Source: Harmothoe impar
Lineage: Eukaryota; Annelida; Polychaeta; Phyllodocida; Polynoidae
Direction: 5' to 3'
Length of the DNA: 64,000 nt
Assembly: GCA_947462335.1 (NCBI GenBank)
Contig: OX381719.1
Location: forward strand, 65,140,808-65,204,807
A program made the position numbers and the translations under genes. Below the pieces are notes generated by a model. The model searched no databases. It was given only the letters and a program-made list of their open reading frames with translations, and had not been told where the DNA came from. The first letter of the stretch is position 1. Every line of letters starts with the position of its first letter. Shown here piece after piece: positions 1 through 11,880 of this stretch.

Positions 1-3000
1 AAGTGCTAACTCTGATATCATAGTTGTAAAATGAATCATAGTTATAGAATGAAGTATAAGCTAGCATAATTGGTTTTCAGAGGCTTCTCACAAAAACACT
101 GATGCAGGGCAGCAAGATATTTCAGAATATGTGGTTAATAATGCCCATCAATGTGCTCTACCTTTCTATATTTGTATAGACAAATTTGTCAAATAAAAGA
201 AATTGACTGCGTTGCAAATTACTGTGTCAATTCATCATTTCAAATTTTCCTAAAGGGTAAGGCCTCTCAATCTTGTATTCTTGAATTCAAGGTAAGATTA
301 TATTACATTTATTCCATTATTCCCAACTATATATGATAACGATAACGAAGAGGGAATACAATGCCGAAGTGCTGTGTTGGTACTGTGGAAGAGCAATGAT
401 GTATCACATATAAATATTGGAGAAGCAATATCATTGATTTTACAAGACATACCACAAAACATGTCCAGCAGGAGAGGTACATGGAACCTGAGGCCATTAC
501 ACTGACACTAATGTAAAGTAATGATTCACAGATCATTAATAGTCATATACATGTCCATCGGAACACCACACAAAGGCATGACTAGGATAGATTTGACAAC
601 CTGTGTTCCTTTGAAAAGCTTAATGTCTGCAATGTTAGCCCTTGTCATCCAAGGTTATATAATGTAAATATAAGTAAAATGCATACAGAAAGCAGATCCT
701 TGAGTAAGCATATAGTTTGACATGTGAGTGTCAAATACAGCCAGTGGTTTTGCATTAGATGATTCATTAAGAAGTAGGTTTGATATTTACCTAAATAACA
801 TTAACTTTCTATATACATACTGTATTTCCAAAGAAGAATGCTGTAGATTGGAGCCAGGTTGAAACTGCTACATGTTAAATTGCTTTACAGTAAATGGAGT
901 GCAGTTTTTTGATTTACATATATACATTGTTGTTCTGAGTGGACTGGAAAGTAACCTGAATTCTGGGAAAGAATATTGAATAGATTGCACTGCATAGTCA
1001 GTTATTACACGCTAAATATAATTGACAATAATATCAGAGTGCTCTTAAACTGTACATATATATATATATATACTTTCTCACATGCCCTTATAAGTGTGGG
1101 CAGTATGTGTCCTCTACCTCTGTATCTGCTGTCCTATACAATACAAGTGTCCTCCCATCTATAAGGCCCCTACATGGCAGTTATTCAGTACCTGAAGTGT
1201 CCAGTCGTCCATAAGTAATCTACAGAATGTAGCATTGTGCAGGGACAAGAGGGTACATTGTTACAGGTCTAATTAAGGCTGAATACTTACACATTGCATG
1301 CACAGAGAGTCATTTTAAATGAATCAGTGCATTCTGTATTGTGCCGTGGACAGCCTTTTCTGGCTCTATGTGACAGTACCAGTAATATTGCATTCAGTAA
1401 ATTATTTATTAACCAGTTACTGTAATTTTTTTCTTGTCTAGAGTTTGCACATTATTTGCATATTTTATCATCATGAATGTGTATATGAGATTCTCAAATT
1501 ATATGCTTTTCCCCTTGTCCTGCCCTTTCCCCTTGTGTTATTATTTAAATCCAAAGCCATCTTCACCATCCATAGTCCTGCTCCAAAAAAAGATACTAAT
1601 TCATTTGTGTTAAATTCCATGAGTTGATACCTTTCAGGGTGCTTAAAGGTCAGTACCAAATCTGATTATCTTGGCCTACATGGGTTAGCCCTTTTAGTCA
1701 CATCCTTTCATTGAAAGTGCCCCCATGTCTCAGACTGATTGTCCTTGACCTCAAGCCCTGGCTATATCTTAGATACATTAGAAAGTCAAAAAACAAAGGG
1801 TTAAACATGCTAATTGATAGACTTTAGTTAATCAATGAAACAACACATTTAATATAATCAATCATATCATGTTATTTAAGCAAAGGTTTCGACACTTCAA
1901 ATGGTCCTGAAATTACAATAAATTAGTACGGATTTTCCTGAATGGTAATTTTAGGGTTAAAATCCAGTTCATAGCAGATTAAAAGGCCAAAAAGAAATTT
2001 GAAAAAAAGCTTTTAAGGTACTATGTACTATGTGAGACTGATCATTGGGTACACAGCCCTCGTCTGTTCACCCATGTTCGCTTCAGCTGACAATACCTGC
2101 AGGGTTTCTTGAATCACTTCAGGTTGGTCTATGTGCTTGGGTCTATCCTCTAATGTCAACAGGGTAATCAGTAGCCAGGCTCCAATTAGTATGCAAAAGT
2201 GCAACTTCTGCATATTTTTATGAAGGGAATATTTAAGATTTTAACTCCATAGTCATTAATTGATCGTGATAAATGCATCAATCAAGGGTCAGACAGAATC
2301 TGTCAAATATTTCATATTCATCATCACTTTCTGTGATAAAGGAACAAGGCATTAAAAAATAAAGCATTTATGTAACTTTAAATAGCGACTTAAAGGGCCC
2401 TAGCGTAAAAAACGCAATGCACGGTAGCTAGGTATAATGCATTCTCTGTAATTGTATTATTTTAAGCCAATAAAACACTTTAAAAAAAAATTGTCCCCAA
2501 TGAATTTTCTTAGGTTCCATTAGCAATTTGACCTTACAGTGCTTATTCACTTTAGACATTGACTAACAAATGTACTGCTTCTACATATGTCATTAAGCCC
2601 TCCAATGAATAAGTCCAGGAAAGTTTTGGAATGAAACTAGTATTTCCTTCTCCTCATGTCTACCCATGTGCTACATTACCAAGAATTACTCTGGGCCCAG
2701 GGGTGTGTGACGTCCATCTAAAAGGTTAGTGGTGTTAGTGAGAGTAGCATTAGGTAATGCTGTGGGCACCAGGCACTGCATTCTTTACTGTAGCCTGCAT
2801 TGGGATCATTTGAAAGTTATTTGGAAGTCTCAATACAGTTTTCACACTTCCAGGAATCATAATGGAAAGTAGCTCGAAGAGTTGACAAGCAATCTACAGA
2901 ATAGGTGTTGGTGAGAAACTAATCTCAACTGTACTGTGTAGGGTTTCAATTATGTTGGGAACACAATTCTTATCCCCCCTACACAGACAATTCTTATCCC

Positions 3001-3349
3001 CCCTACAGCTTCAAAAGGGAGTCCAGGTTACCTCCAGAATGCCTCCCCTCTTTAGGGAGTCCAGTCAAATAGTGGAAATTTAGAATGCACTTTCTCATTA
3101 ACTTCAGGAAAGGTTTACATTTTGTGAAAGAGTCAGACTTCAATATTTTCTGTACAGTATTATCACAAAATGTCTGTCTTTTATATGGTTCTTCCTAGGC
3201 ATACATTGGCATTGTAAGTTATAGAATTTCCAAAGCATAATTTACTCTGAAGACTTGTACGCCTGGCTTGTACTTTTTAGTGACTGTCTAGTCTTCCCAT
3301 GTATAATGTAAAGCTTTTACAGGTATGTAATTGTTGATCTTGAAAATGT

Positions 3350-6256
3350 GTGATATGTTTGATTACCTTTGTTCTTCAATGCTTCGCTTTATCTTCTATA
3401 CAACTTGACCTTAAAGGGGTTAAAGGCCAACATTTTGTACATTTAAATGCCAGGAGCATTTACCATGACATTGGTACATTGAGAGATTATATAGTAGATT
3501 CAGACATTGATTGTGTCACTATTTCTGAAACATGGCTGTCCGAGGAGGTGTCCAATAATCATGTGTTAATTGAGGGTTATTCCATGTCAAGGCTGGACAG
3601 ACAGGTTGACAAGGATGCTGGGGGATTGCTAACTTATGTAAAATATGGTCTGACTTCAAGCTCTGAATTATCAATGCATAATGTAAGCAATCCAGACCTT
3701 GAAGTTATTTGGACAGTTATTTCTAAGGCTAATATGCGAAGGATTGTGATAGGAAATGTCTATAGACCCCCTAATGGTAATGTGGTGAATGCATTGGATA
3801 AGTTGAAAAAATCTTTTAATGATATTGACTCGGATAAATATCCAGAGATATTCATGCTGGGGGATTTTAATATTGATTTCCTTAATGCTAATCCTAACCA
3901 GGATAAATTAAGAAACATAATGGCAGGTTTGGGAGCAAGGCAACTAATTAAAGATATCACTCGATATAATCCAAACAGGGAAGGAAAGGACTCCATCTTG
4001 GATCTGGTTGTTACAAACTGTGAACATATTAGCTCCTCTGGAGCTTGCTCTGTGGGTGGTATAAGTGATCACGAAATGATTTTTGTCACCAGAAAGCACA
4101 TCCCTGTGCAAAAGGTGCCTTTGTCTTTTATAGGACGCAGTTATAGGCTATATAACAAAGAGCAGTTCATAAATAGTCTTAAGAACCTAGACTGGAATAA
4201 TTTCTGGATATCTACCTCTCCTGAAGTAGCATGGGATATGTTTATTGCCGCAATAAACCATGTCTTAGACATAAACTGTAAAATGAAACAATTTAATTTT
4301 AAACAGCAGAAAAAACCCTGGTTAGATGCAAATTTAATGGCACTTATAAAGGATAAAAATGATGCAATAAAACGTTTTAAAAAATCAGGCACCCAAGATG
4401 ATTACAATATTAAACAATACCTTCAGAATCTTTCGAAAAAACAAAACAAAATTGCGGAAGAAGAATACCACAATAAAGAAATAGATGATAATGTAAATAA
4501 CCCAAAAGAATACTGGAAAGCCATAAACAATATAGTAAACCCCAAGCCAAAAAACATTTCCTTCAGTCTATTACACCATGATACAAATCTGCCTGTAAAT
4601 AATGAAGATACAGCCAATTATATAAATCAATATTTTGCAAATATCGGCCCTAAATTAGCAGAAAACCTTTCAGAACCATGGACATATAAACCTGAACCCT
4701 ACATAGAGCATTTCTCTTTTACCCCTGTCACAGAACTAGAGTGTATAAAAATAATTAGGAAAATAAAAAATAAAAAACCCTCAGGCATATTGGGAGTGAA
4801 AACTAGTGTCCTAAAAGATGCAATGCTGGGTCTGTCGTCACATATCATGTTTATAATGAATCTTGCTATAGAAAGCTGTGTCTTCCCAGATAGCTGGAAG
4901 AAAGCAGTAGTTACTCCCCTCCCCAAGGGGGGGGACCCCTCAGACGTCAATAATCTCAGGCCAATATCAATATTACCCTTACCATCAAAAATCCTTGAAA
5001 AAATTTTACACAAACAAATTATGGAATATTTAACGGAATTCAAAATTCTCACTGAAAATCAAGATGGTTTTAGGCCTTTCAGATCTACAATTCACAGCCT
5101 CACCAAATTCACTAATAATATTTATAGAGAATCAAATAATGACAATGGAACAACAGCAATATTTTTGGATTTCAGAAAAGCTTTTGATACAATAAATCAC
5201 ACCATACTAAAAAATAAATTATCCAAATTAGGCTTCAAAATTAACTCCATAAATTTAATAGTAAATTATCTCACAAATCGGATTCAAACTACCAAAGCAA
5301 ATGGCTCTATATCAGACCCACATCCTGTCTCCTGCGGAGTACCTCAGGGGTCAGTATTGGGACCACTACTCTTTATTGTTTATATTAACGACTTAGGCTC
5401 AGTCCTACAGGATATGCTGTGTCAACATTATGCTGACGATACCGTTATCTATCTCCCAAATGGTGAGCATAGCATACAGGTAGAAGAAACTATTAATCAG
5501 GATTTAGCTAAGGTAGATACATGGTGTAAGGCAAATAAACTCTCATTAAATGCTAAAAAAACTAGAATTATGAATCTGGGGACTGACGCTTTGTTGAAAC
5601 AGATGCCAAAAATAGCCATAAAATTAGATAATACTCCACTAACCAAGGCATACACTTATAGGTATTTAGGCATCACTATAGACACTAATTTAAATTTTAA
5701 GGCACATGTTAAAGGGGTAAACAGAAATATAAATCACAAAACACATATGTTCAGGAGGTATAGAAGAAAAATTAGCACAGCAGCTAGTGAAAAGGTTCTC
5801 AAGCACATGATACTCCCTAGCCTTGATTATGGTGACACTCTCTATGATGTAGCTCCAAAAACCATTTTGGAAAACCTTCAAACAGCCTTTAACAGGGGTC
5901 TAAAGACCACATATAATAAGGAGGAATTCCATGAAGCCCCTTTATTATCTAAGCTTAAGGTTAATACCCTTGCTGATAGAAGAGAGATGCATCTAAGTCA
6001 ATCAGCTTTTAATCTTTCAAAGGATGACAGCTGGATTGATACCAGAGACATCAGGACAAGAGCCCATGATGGCAAACTATTAATCATAAAAAGGCCAAAA
6101 AAACCCTTCTATAGGAAAAGTCTAGAATTCAGATTACCATCGCTCTGGAACTCCTTTAAAGAGGATACAAGAAATATTATAGAAAATGTAAAATTCCAGA
6201 GCTGGAACAAGAAAAGGTTCAAGGACCGTTTGGGCCCCCCCCCCATAAAACTGTAA
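3350..6256 (+). CDS. LINE ORF2 protein: AP endonuclease + reverse transcriptase
   Basis: The 968-codon frame has no interior stop. Residues about 25-245 form an exonuclease-endonuclease-phosphatase type nicking domain, with SETWL near 60, GDFNIDF near 171 and SDHEM near 239. Residues about 510-770 form the reverse transcriptase, with LRPISILPLPSKILEK near 530, FLDFRKAFDTINH near 604, GVPQGSVLGPLLF near 662 and catalytic YADD near 694. A C-terminal region follows, and I see no RNase H domain. The protein would nick target DNA and prime reverse transcription there. The first about 15 codons (3350-3394) align with host sequence at about 35080-35125, so this ATG is probably not the native start. 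The intact frame suggests recent insertion. Close family assignment is uncertain; CR1, L2 and Daphne-like clades share this architecture. Confidence 0.85.
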   Translation: MICLITFVLQCFALSSIQLDLKGVKGQHFVHLNARSIYHDIGTLRDYIVDSDIDCVTISETWLSEEVSNNHVLIEGYSMSRLDRQVDKDAGGLLTYVKYGLTSSSELSMHNVSNPDLEVIWTVISKANMRRIVIGNVYRPPNGNVVNALDKLKKSFNDIDSDKYPEIFMLGDFNIDFLNANPNQDKLRNIMAGLGARQLIKDITRYNPNREGKDSILDLVVTNCEHISSSGACSVGGISDHEMIFVTRKHIPVQKVPLSFIGRSYRLYNKEQFINSLKNLDWNNFWISTSPEVAWDMFIAAINHVLDINCKMKQFNFKQQKKPWLDANLMALIKDKNDAIKRFKKSGTQDDYNIKQYLQNLSKKQNKIAEEEYHNKEIDDNVNNPKEYWKAINNIVNPKPKNISFSLLHHDTNLPVNNEDTANYINQYFANIGPKLAENLSEPWTYKPEPYIEHFSFTPVTELECIKIIRKIKNKKPSGILGVKTSVLKDAMLGLSSHIMFIMNLAIESCVFPDSWKKAVVTPLPKGGDPSDVNNLRPISILPLPSKILEKILHKQIMEYLTEFKILTENQDGFRPFRSTIHSLTKFTNNIYRESNNDNGTTAIFLDFRKAFDTINHTILKNKLSKLGFKINSINLIVNYLTNRIQTTKANGSISDPHPVSCGVPQGSVLGPLLFIVYINDLGSVLQDMLCQHYADDTVIYLPNGEHSIQVEETINQDLAKVDTWCKANKLSLNAKKTRIMNLGTDALLKQMPKIAIKLDNTPLTKAYTYRYLGITIDTNLNFKAHVKGVNRNINHKTHMFRRYRRKISTAASEKVLKHMILPSLDYGDTLYDVAPKTILENLQTAFNRGLKTTYNKEEFHEAPLLSKLKVNTLADRREMHLSQSAFNLSKDDSWIDTRDIRTRAHDGKLLIIKRPKKPFYRKSLEFRLPSLWNSFKEDTRNIIENVKFQSWNKKRFKDRLGPPPIKL

Positions 6257-6730
6257 AATTGGTATTTTTGTTTCTCTTCACTCACACCCCCTACCCCATC
6301 ACTCAAGCTTAGGAAGAAATTTCTCATAAAAAGTTCATACTCAAAATTGGACAATACCATCAGTCCATGGGAAACAACATCATCCCATATCATTATTTCT
6401 GGAAATAACATCATCCATTAAAGGAAACAACATCATCCTTTAGGCAAATAACATCAGCCTAACTAGATAATTATCTGTTTGTATTATAGAGAAATGATCT
6501 CTATTTTTTTTTTCCCAAAAACATCATGGGAAAATGATGTTTTGGTGACCCAAATCCCACTAACGTGGGTGTGGGTTCTCAATATGTCATATTATATGCT
6601 ATAATAAGAATTGTAAATGTATAACTAGCCTTTAAGGCAAATATATGTAACATATTACATATGCTACAACAAAAGCTGCCATTCGCCAACGGGGCCTGAC
6701 CCCACAGTTTGACAGGATAAATAAATGAAT

Positions 6731-6806
<76 letters not shown>
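3395..6806 (+). mobile_element. Non-LTR retrotransposon (CR1/L2/Daphne-like LINE), nearly full ORF2
   Basis: The element encodes an apurinic endonuclease followed by a reverse transcriptase, has a 3' UTR of about 470 bp, and ends in an (AATC)n tail, the microsatellite-type 3' end usual in this LINE group. Boundaries come from comparison with the uninserted partner near 35090-35130. Host-like sequence runs to about 3394 and resumes with CTTGAGC at about 6805. ATCTT occurs on both sides and may be a short target-site duplication. The 5' end falls just upstream of the endonuclease, so the copy is probably 5'-truncated, lacking any ORF1 and the true ORF2 start. The 3' UTR holds several AACATCATCC-type short repeats. 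Confidence 0.85.
6731..6806 (+). repeat. (AATC)n microsatellite, LINE 3' tail
   Basis: About 19 uninterrupted AATC copies directly follow the LINE 3' UTR (ending GATAAATAAATGAAT) and precede resumed copy A sequence. The position fits the microsatellite tail made during target-primed reverse transcription, perhaps lengthened later by slippage. Confidence 0.9.
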
Positions 6807-7255
6807 TTGAGCGACTCAAAAAAATCACCTTCAAAACATGAAATATATCTGTCATCCTAAGATTAACTAAGAGACTTTTTGTTTCCTTTAAACTGAATTT
6901 AACTTATACTGTCACTTCATATTAAAGAACAGACTTGCCAAAACATCACATGCTAAACAGTGAATACTATGGGACAGATACAGTAGCATTTATAATGTTC
7001 ACAACCAGTAACACTGGGCAATGTATCAACAATCATATTATAATACTGCTGAAGCAAACACGTGTCACTGTATGCTTTTGTAATATTCAGCATCCAATAC
7101 TATTTAAGGATGTATTCATTAAGATAGAGTAATGTGTGTTAAGACAGATAGTGGGGTTCAGACCATTGTCCATGAATAAAACCTTTTCCCTTGTGTATCC
7201 TTTCTTGGTATTCAACTTGCTTCTTCATTAGTGTTTCCAAGTGACAGTAGAAATG

Positions 7256-10200
7256 TATTCACAGCTTTACCAGGAAAATGGGAATGTGTGGGAGGAAAGT
7301 ACATTTCTCTACTAATAAATAATGTAACAGGATATGCCTGTTATTGTAGCCCCCAGGCATAACCTAGGGACCATGTGACTAGATGCCTGACAGTGGGCAT
7401 TGTTCCACCTCTATCATCAATAGTGAAAAGAAAAATGAATCGACCCAGAATTTTGATAAACAGCTGCTAGCACTGGATGTGAACCTATAAACAAATATGC
7501 CTAGGGCAGCGCTACAAGTTGGTTTGATGAAAAAACGAATTTTTTCTCATCTGCTTCAATCTTTGATTTTTCTCTTCACCAGGTGATATTATTACCAGCT
7601 GAGGCATCATCGTCTGTGACTGCAGGCTATGCTTCCTGCACAAGATTAAAATTGATTTTAGAACAAACTCACTAACTTCACTTTTGCATCATGCCCACAC
7701 ATTATATGTATCCGACGCATGAACTTACTCACACATACTTACAGTTTTAGCGTCACACTTCCCTCTCTCTTTCTCCCTATCTAATGCATTTGCCTAGCTC
7801 ATCCCCTACCTTCTTCATCCTAATTAAATAGTAGTATCGCCAGTTTTCAAATTGAGATTTAGTAAGTTTTTTCAACATTTCTAGAATCAGTACCTTTCAG
7901 CATGCTGAAAGGTCTATATAGAATCTGATTATGCTAGTCTAGTAAGCTTAACAGTTGCAGTTAGCCAAGAACCTTTATTAGAGAACTAGGCAGGAAACAT
8001 GTTCAGAGAAGTTACAAGTTACGCCTCATGAGGAGCTAAAGATTCTGACTATATATTGATGCTTCATCCAATATTCTGCCTTCATTTACTTTGTGTTGAC
8101 TTTGCTCTTTTTCCTTTGGATGTTTATTTGAACAAAAGAGTTTCGGAAGGTTTTAAACAAGTCAGGAGTTGTTTTGTAATTTCAGGGGAAGAAGTTTCTT
8201 GTATCAATTACAGCAAATTTGCAAGTGACAATTTTTCCTCACGCCCAGACCTATATATCCTGTAGGCTGTACTTTTTTAAAATCAATGAAAATCAATATG
8301 ATTCTACTATAATTGAAGCTCTTTTGCTCATATTTGGTATTATTTACACAACCCCAATGTTTTCTGCAGAAAATGGATCCCAATAGCAGCTTCTGCACAG
8401 GAGAGAAATCCAGCTTGGTTCCTAGAGCTCAAATTCTACAATCAGATGAGTGCCACAGCACGGGAAGCAGAACTTTGTGTGATGTTTTCTCAAGACTAGG
8501 ATTTAGTTTCAATAGGGATTGACAGTGGGGCATTATATTGGTTGAGAGCACTATAGTACATCACTGTCCTGTACAGCTACAGATTCTCTTTACATTCTCT
8601 GATAGCTTGAATGATTTTTCAGGAATGTTGGTCGAGATGTATAAGACCCAATTATCAGAAATTGTCAGTATGAAAATTTATAGTGAGGTCCCCTCATAAC
8701 AAGTTTGCCAAGGAATAATTTGTGTACCATTCATTTTCCCTGCCTCGAGGCCATTTTCCCAGTCACAATGACTGTCTGAGGCCTACTGCTGTGCAAGGAA
8801 CAGCTAATTGGTCATTTACAGGAATTGGATGACAAGCCTTTCACATGAGAAAATACAAGATGTTAGAAGGATTTATAAGGAGGATGAAGAAATATAACTT
8901 CTCAATATAAATCTCTTTATCTTTTGTCTTTGCTTTGACTTTATCGTCAAATAGCACAGCTGATCATGAAATGCGATAATGTATCATCCCCACCATGACT
9001 GTTGCAGTTTGTTACCATAGTCTATAGTCTTTTAAAGTAAGTATCCTATTCAAACAGCTATAGGGAAGAAACAAAAAATGATTGGGTAAAGTGGTATTAT
9101 CGCAAATAAGGTTCAGCAACTGTCAAATAGCTATTTGCATACCCTTAATTTCGAGGTGAAGCAAGCAAAGAGGTATTCTTTAATATATTAAGTGTACATC
9201 AAATACACATGAATGCTAATGAATTCTTCCAAACTGGCTAAAATACAGAGGAGACAGATATCACCCTGATAGTTCGCACATTATGTTTTAATGACAAGGA
9301 ATGTAAAGCGCTTCATTTCCTATATCAACTAGTATAGGCTTTTTCACAAGAACCATGGTTGTTGCCGTGTAAAAAAAATGTCTTAGGCAATTCCTTCTGT
9401 CCAATGTATGAGGGGGAGTGGCGCAGTGTAGATATGGTTATAATCAACCTTTGTATTTCAGCAACCATTCAAGCAGGTCATGCACAAAACACTGCACTGA
9501 CACTTGTTGTTGTTGTTGAATTTTATTGCTGGCAAGAAGTTCGTAGAGTACAAGGGACGATTTTAATCTAGTTGCCAAGAAGTAGTAAAAGATAATACTT
9601 CATAGAGAGGACACTTGGGATGCTTCTTTGACATGTTTCTTCCCTGTGCCTAACATTTCACAGATTCTGATTTCAAAGAAATGGTCTTCGCTACTGCCCT
9701 TCAATTCAAAAGAGTTCCTTTCCCAATGCCTCCCTATTTCTATGCAGCAGGAGAGTTTTGTAAAGGCTGCACCTGGTTCACTAGTAGACGTTATACAGAA
9801 GGGTTCACAATGGTCACTGGAGAAAGAGCCCCCTTTCTAAAACGATGCAAGTAGAACATGCGTAATAATGAGAAAGAGTCATCTGAGAAAAAAGTATAAT
9901 CATTTCTCATTTTACTCATTGCATGATACGTTTTACGTGATGATGGACCTGTGAAAAATTATCTTGACATTTTTAACAGTGGGTCAGGCATTTTACACAG
10001 ATTGAATCATGAAACATATGTTAAACAACACTTGAACATGCATGGGGCAGTGTCCGGAATGGGTTAGCTGAAAAGGGTAGTCACTTCACAGACTTCCATC
10101 TCTGGTTTTGCTGTCCTTAAAGGGTTAAAGAACTCCCTCTCATCCTACATAGTGGCCTGTGCCAATTTACCAACCTGTACTGATACCAGGGTTTCAGGTC

Positions 10201-10690
10201 TTCCTGCTTTGATAAGTGTAAGCCCAGATCTGATGGAGTCATGATAAGGTCTATCATTGGAGAAGTCTACTCATGTGGGCGTTTTGTTTGAAGTAGCAGG
10301 TTGTACTTACATATATAAGGGTGCTGTAAGGTATTACCTCTGAGGCTAACCACACATGGGGAACGTTGCCTTCCCTGCCACATACTCTGATTGGGGGATG
10401 TAAAGTAAATGAGATGTTTCCAAAGGTGTGAAAAAGCCTTCCTAACCAATGTGCTTCTCAGTTAGGAAGATACTGCACTGTTATGACATACTTGAGATGA
10501 CCACTACAGACTCGGGGCATTTTCATCATTAGTGTAGCCATCATTATCGACTGTTGGATGATATATCTTTAATGAGTTTAAGTCTGGGCCAAGCATCTTC
10601 TAAGTAAGTTATGCTTACATCTGAACACCCCCCTACCCCGAGGTCACCGAGAGGCCGCAGATTAACTCAGAATGCTGTTTACGTTAAGGT
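7256..10690. other. Intergenic, no gene recognised
   Basis: This is AT-rich single-copy-looking sequence between the duplicated blocks. Small open frames (for example 9359-9571 and 9628-9840) lack splice context, domains or a copy elsewhere in the window. Around 7890-7960 there is weak similarity to the CTTTCAG...GATTATCTTGG stretch of copies A and B (near 1630 and 27700), a possible further remnant of that duplication. Confidence 0.6.
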
Positions 10691-10699
10691 CAGGCCGAC

Positions 10700-11880
10700 A
10701 GGAGGTATCTTAGATCCCGCCCATGAACCACCCTGCCCCTGGTGGTAAAGGGATTAACTAATGCTGCACACACTGGGTAGCTCCCTCTGTAGGCAGACAC
10801 ATCATTAATTAACATTGTTTACAGGATTGTGCTCAGGGTCTGTACAACCATAGGGAGGATGGATGAGAACCTGTAGACAGAGGCTGAAGACAGATGGGCT
10901 GCTTATGTAGTTATATGCATCAAAGCATTAATAAACCATTTTTCCCTTGAGGGGTTAAGTCCTGGCCTTGTGTTTCCCTCACTCAGGCTATCCTAAAAAC
11001 AACTGCTTAGTTGGTGCCCAGAGGAGGTAGCCTAGATCCAGGTAATAAAACGGTCAGACGCCCTGTCTGCACCGGCTAGTAAAGGCATTATCTAATCCTA
11101 CAGAACCCGGTGTAACTCTTCTGTTGTTCATTCATGAATGAGATTTAGGGGTTTGGGGTCAGGCTCTGTGTACAAATTAGCAGTAGAGGGGCTGAATATT
11201 GCCTGTATACTTGGGTTTGTAGGCTGTGGAACAATAGGTTGTGTCAATAGACAACCCTGGTTCGCTTCCAGCTCATTTACTACCTAAGGGAGCTGAATCT
11301 AAATGTCACTTCTTTTCTGAGGAGGTAGCCTCCATCCAGCCTATAAAGAAGTTGGATGCTTGGGCCGTGCCGGATGTTAAAGAGATTATCTAATCCTATG
11401 GAACCCGCAGTAGCTCCCCTGGAGATGGGTTGTTCATTCATGAATGAGATTTAGAAGTTTGGGGTCAGGCTCTGTGTCAAGATTAGCAGTAGAGGGGCAA
11501 AATATTGACTGTATAATTGAGGCTTTTTTGTTTAATTTTCAGGGTACTTTATGCTCATATTTTTAGAGGGCTGAAATCATCAAGAAAACTAGTTGCCTAT
11601 AAAAGGGTTTATTCCTTAACTTAGCTTCCCCTTACTCTACATATCTCAATAGCTTTACCGTGCTGCACACACTAATGCAGGTGCATTAGAGCCTAGTAGT
11701 AAATCAGTCAGATGCTTAACAGATGATCTAACCCTGAATAACCCTAAATAGATCCCCCAGAGGCAAGTTGAAAAATCATCAATGTAATTCAGAGGTTGAG
11801 GGCTTTGGAACAAATTGTCTGAAGAGAAGAAGAATAGGCGTTTGTAGGCAACAGTAGGATATGCTATATCATAGACAGTC
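10700..11880 (+). repeat. Degenerate tandem repeat of about 300-350 bp, about 4 units
   Basis: Units begin near 10700, 11027, 11325 and 11685. Shared landmarks in order are GGAGGTAGCCT...ATCCAG, a short TAATAAA/TATAAAG stretch, TTATCTAATCCTA, TTCATTCATGAATGAGATT and GGGGTCAGGCTCTGTGT. The second and third units match best. The first and fourth are strongly diverged. Related units recur at about 18745-19080. Confidence 0.6.

Larger units (their letters stand above)
1..7255 (+). repeat. Segmental duplication copy A (partner of 25690-35590)
   Basis: By-eye comparison shows long collinear similarity to copy B. The string GTTGTAAAATGAATCATA near 25 recurs near 25703. ATTATTTATTAACCAG near 1403 recurs near 27010, and CCATTAGCAATTTGACC near 2517 recurs near 28126. 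The block after the LINE (6806-7255) matches 35126-35575. Copy A probably continues left of the window. Apart from the LINE at 3395-6806, I see no gene in it. The small open frames are short, AT-rich and not kept in B. A 26-bp tandem duplication with the core ATTCTTATCCCCCCTACA lies at about 2966-3007. Confidence 0.75.

Noticed and set aside
3760..5881. Minus-strand frames opposite the LINE
   Set aside because: They are shadows of the retrotransposon ORF.
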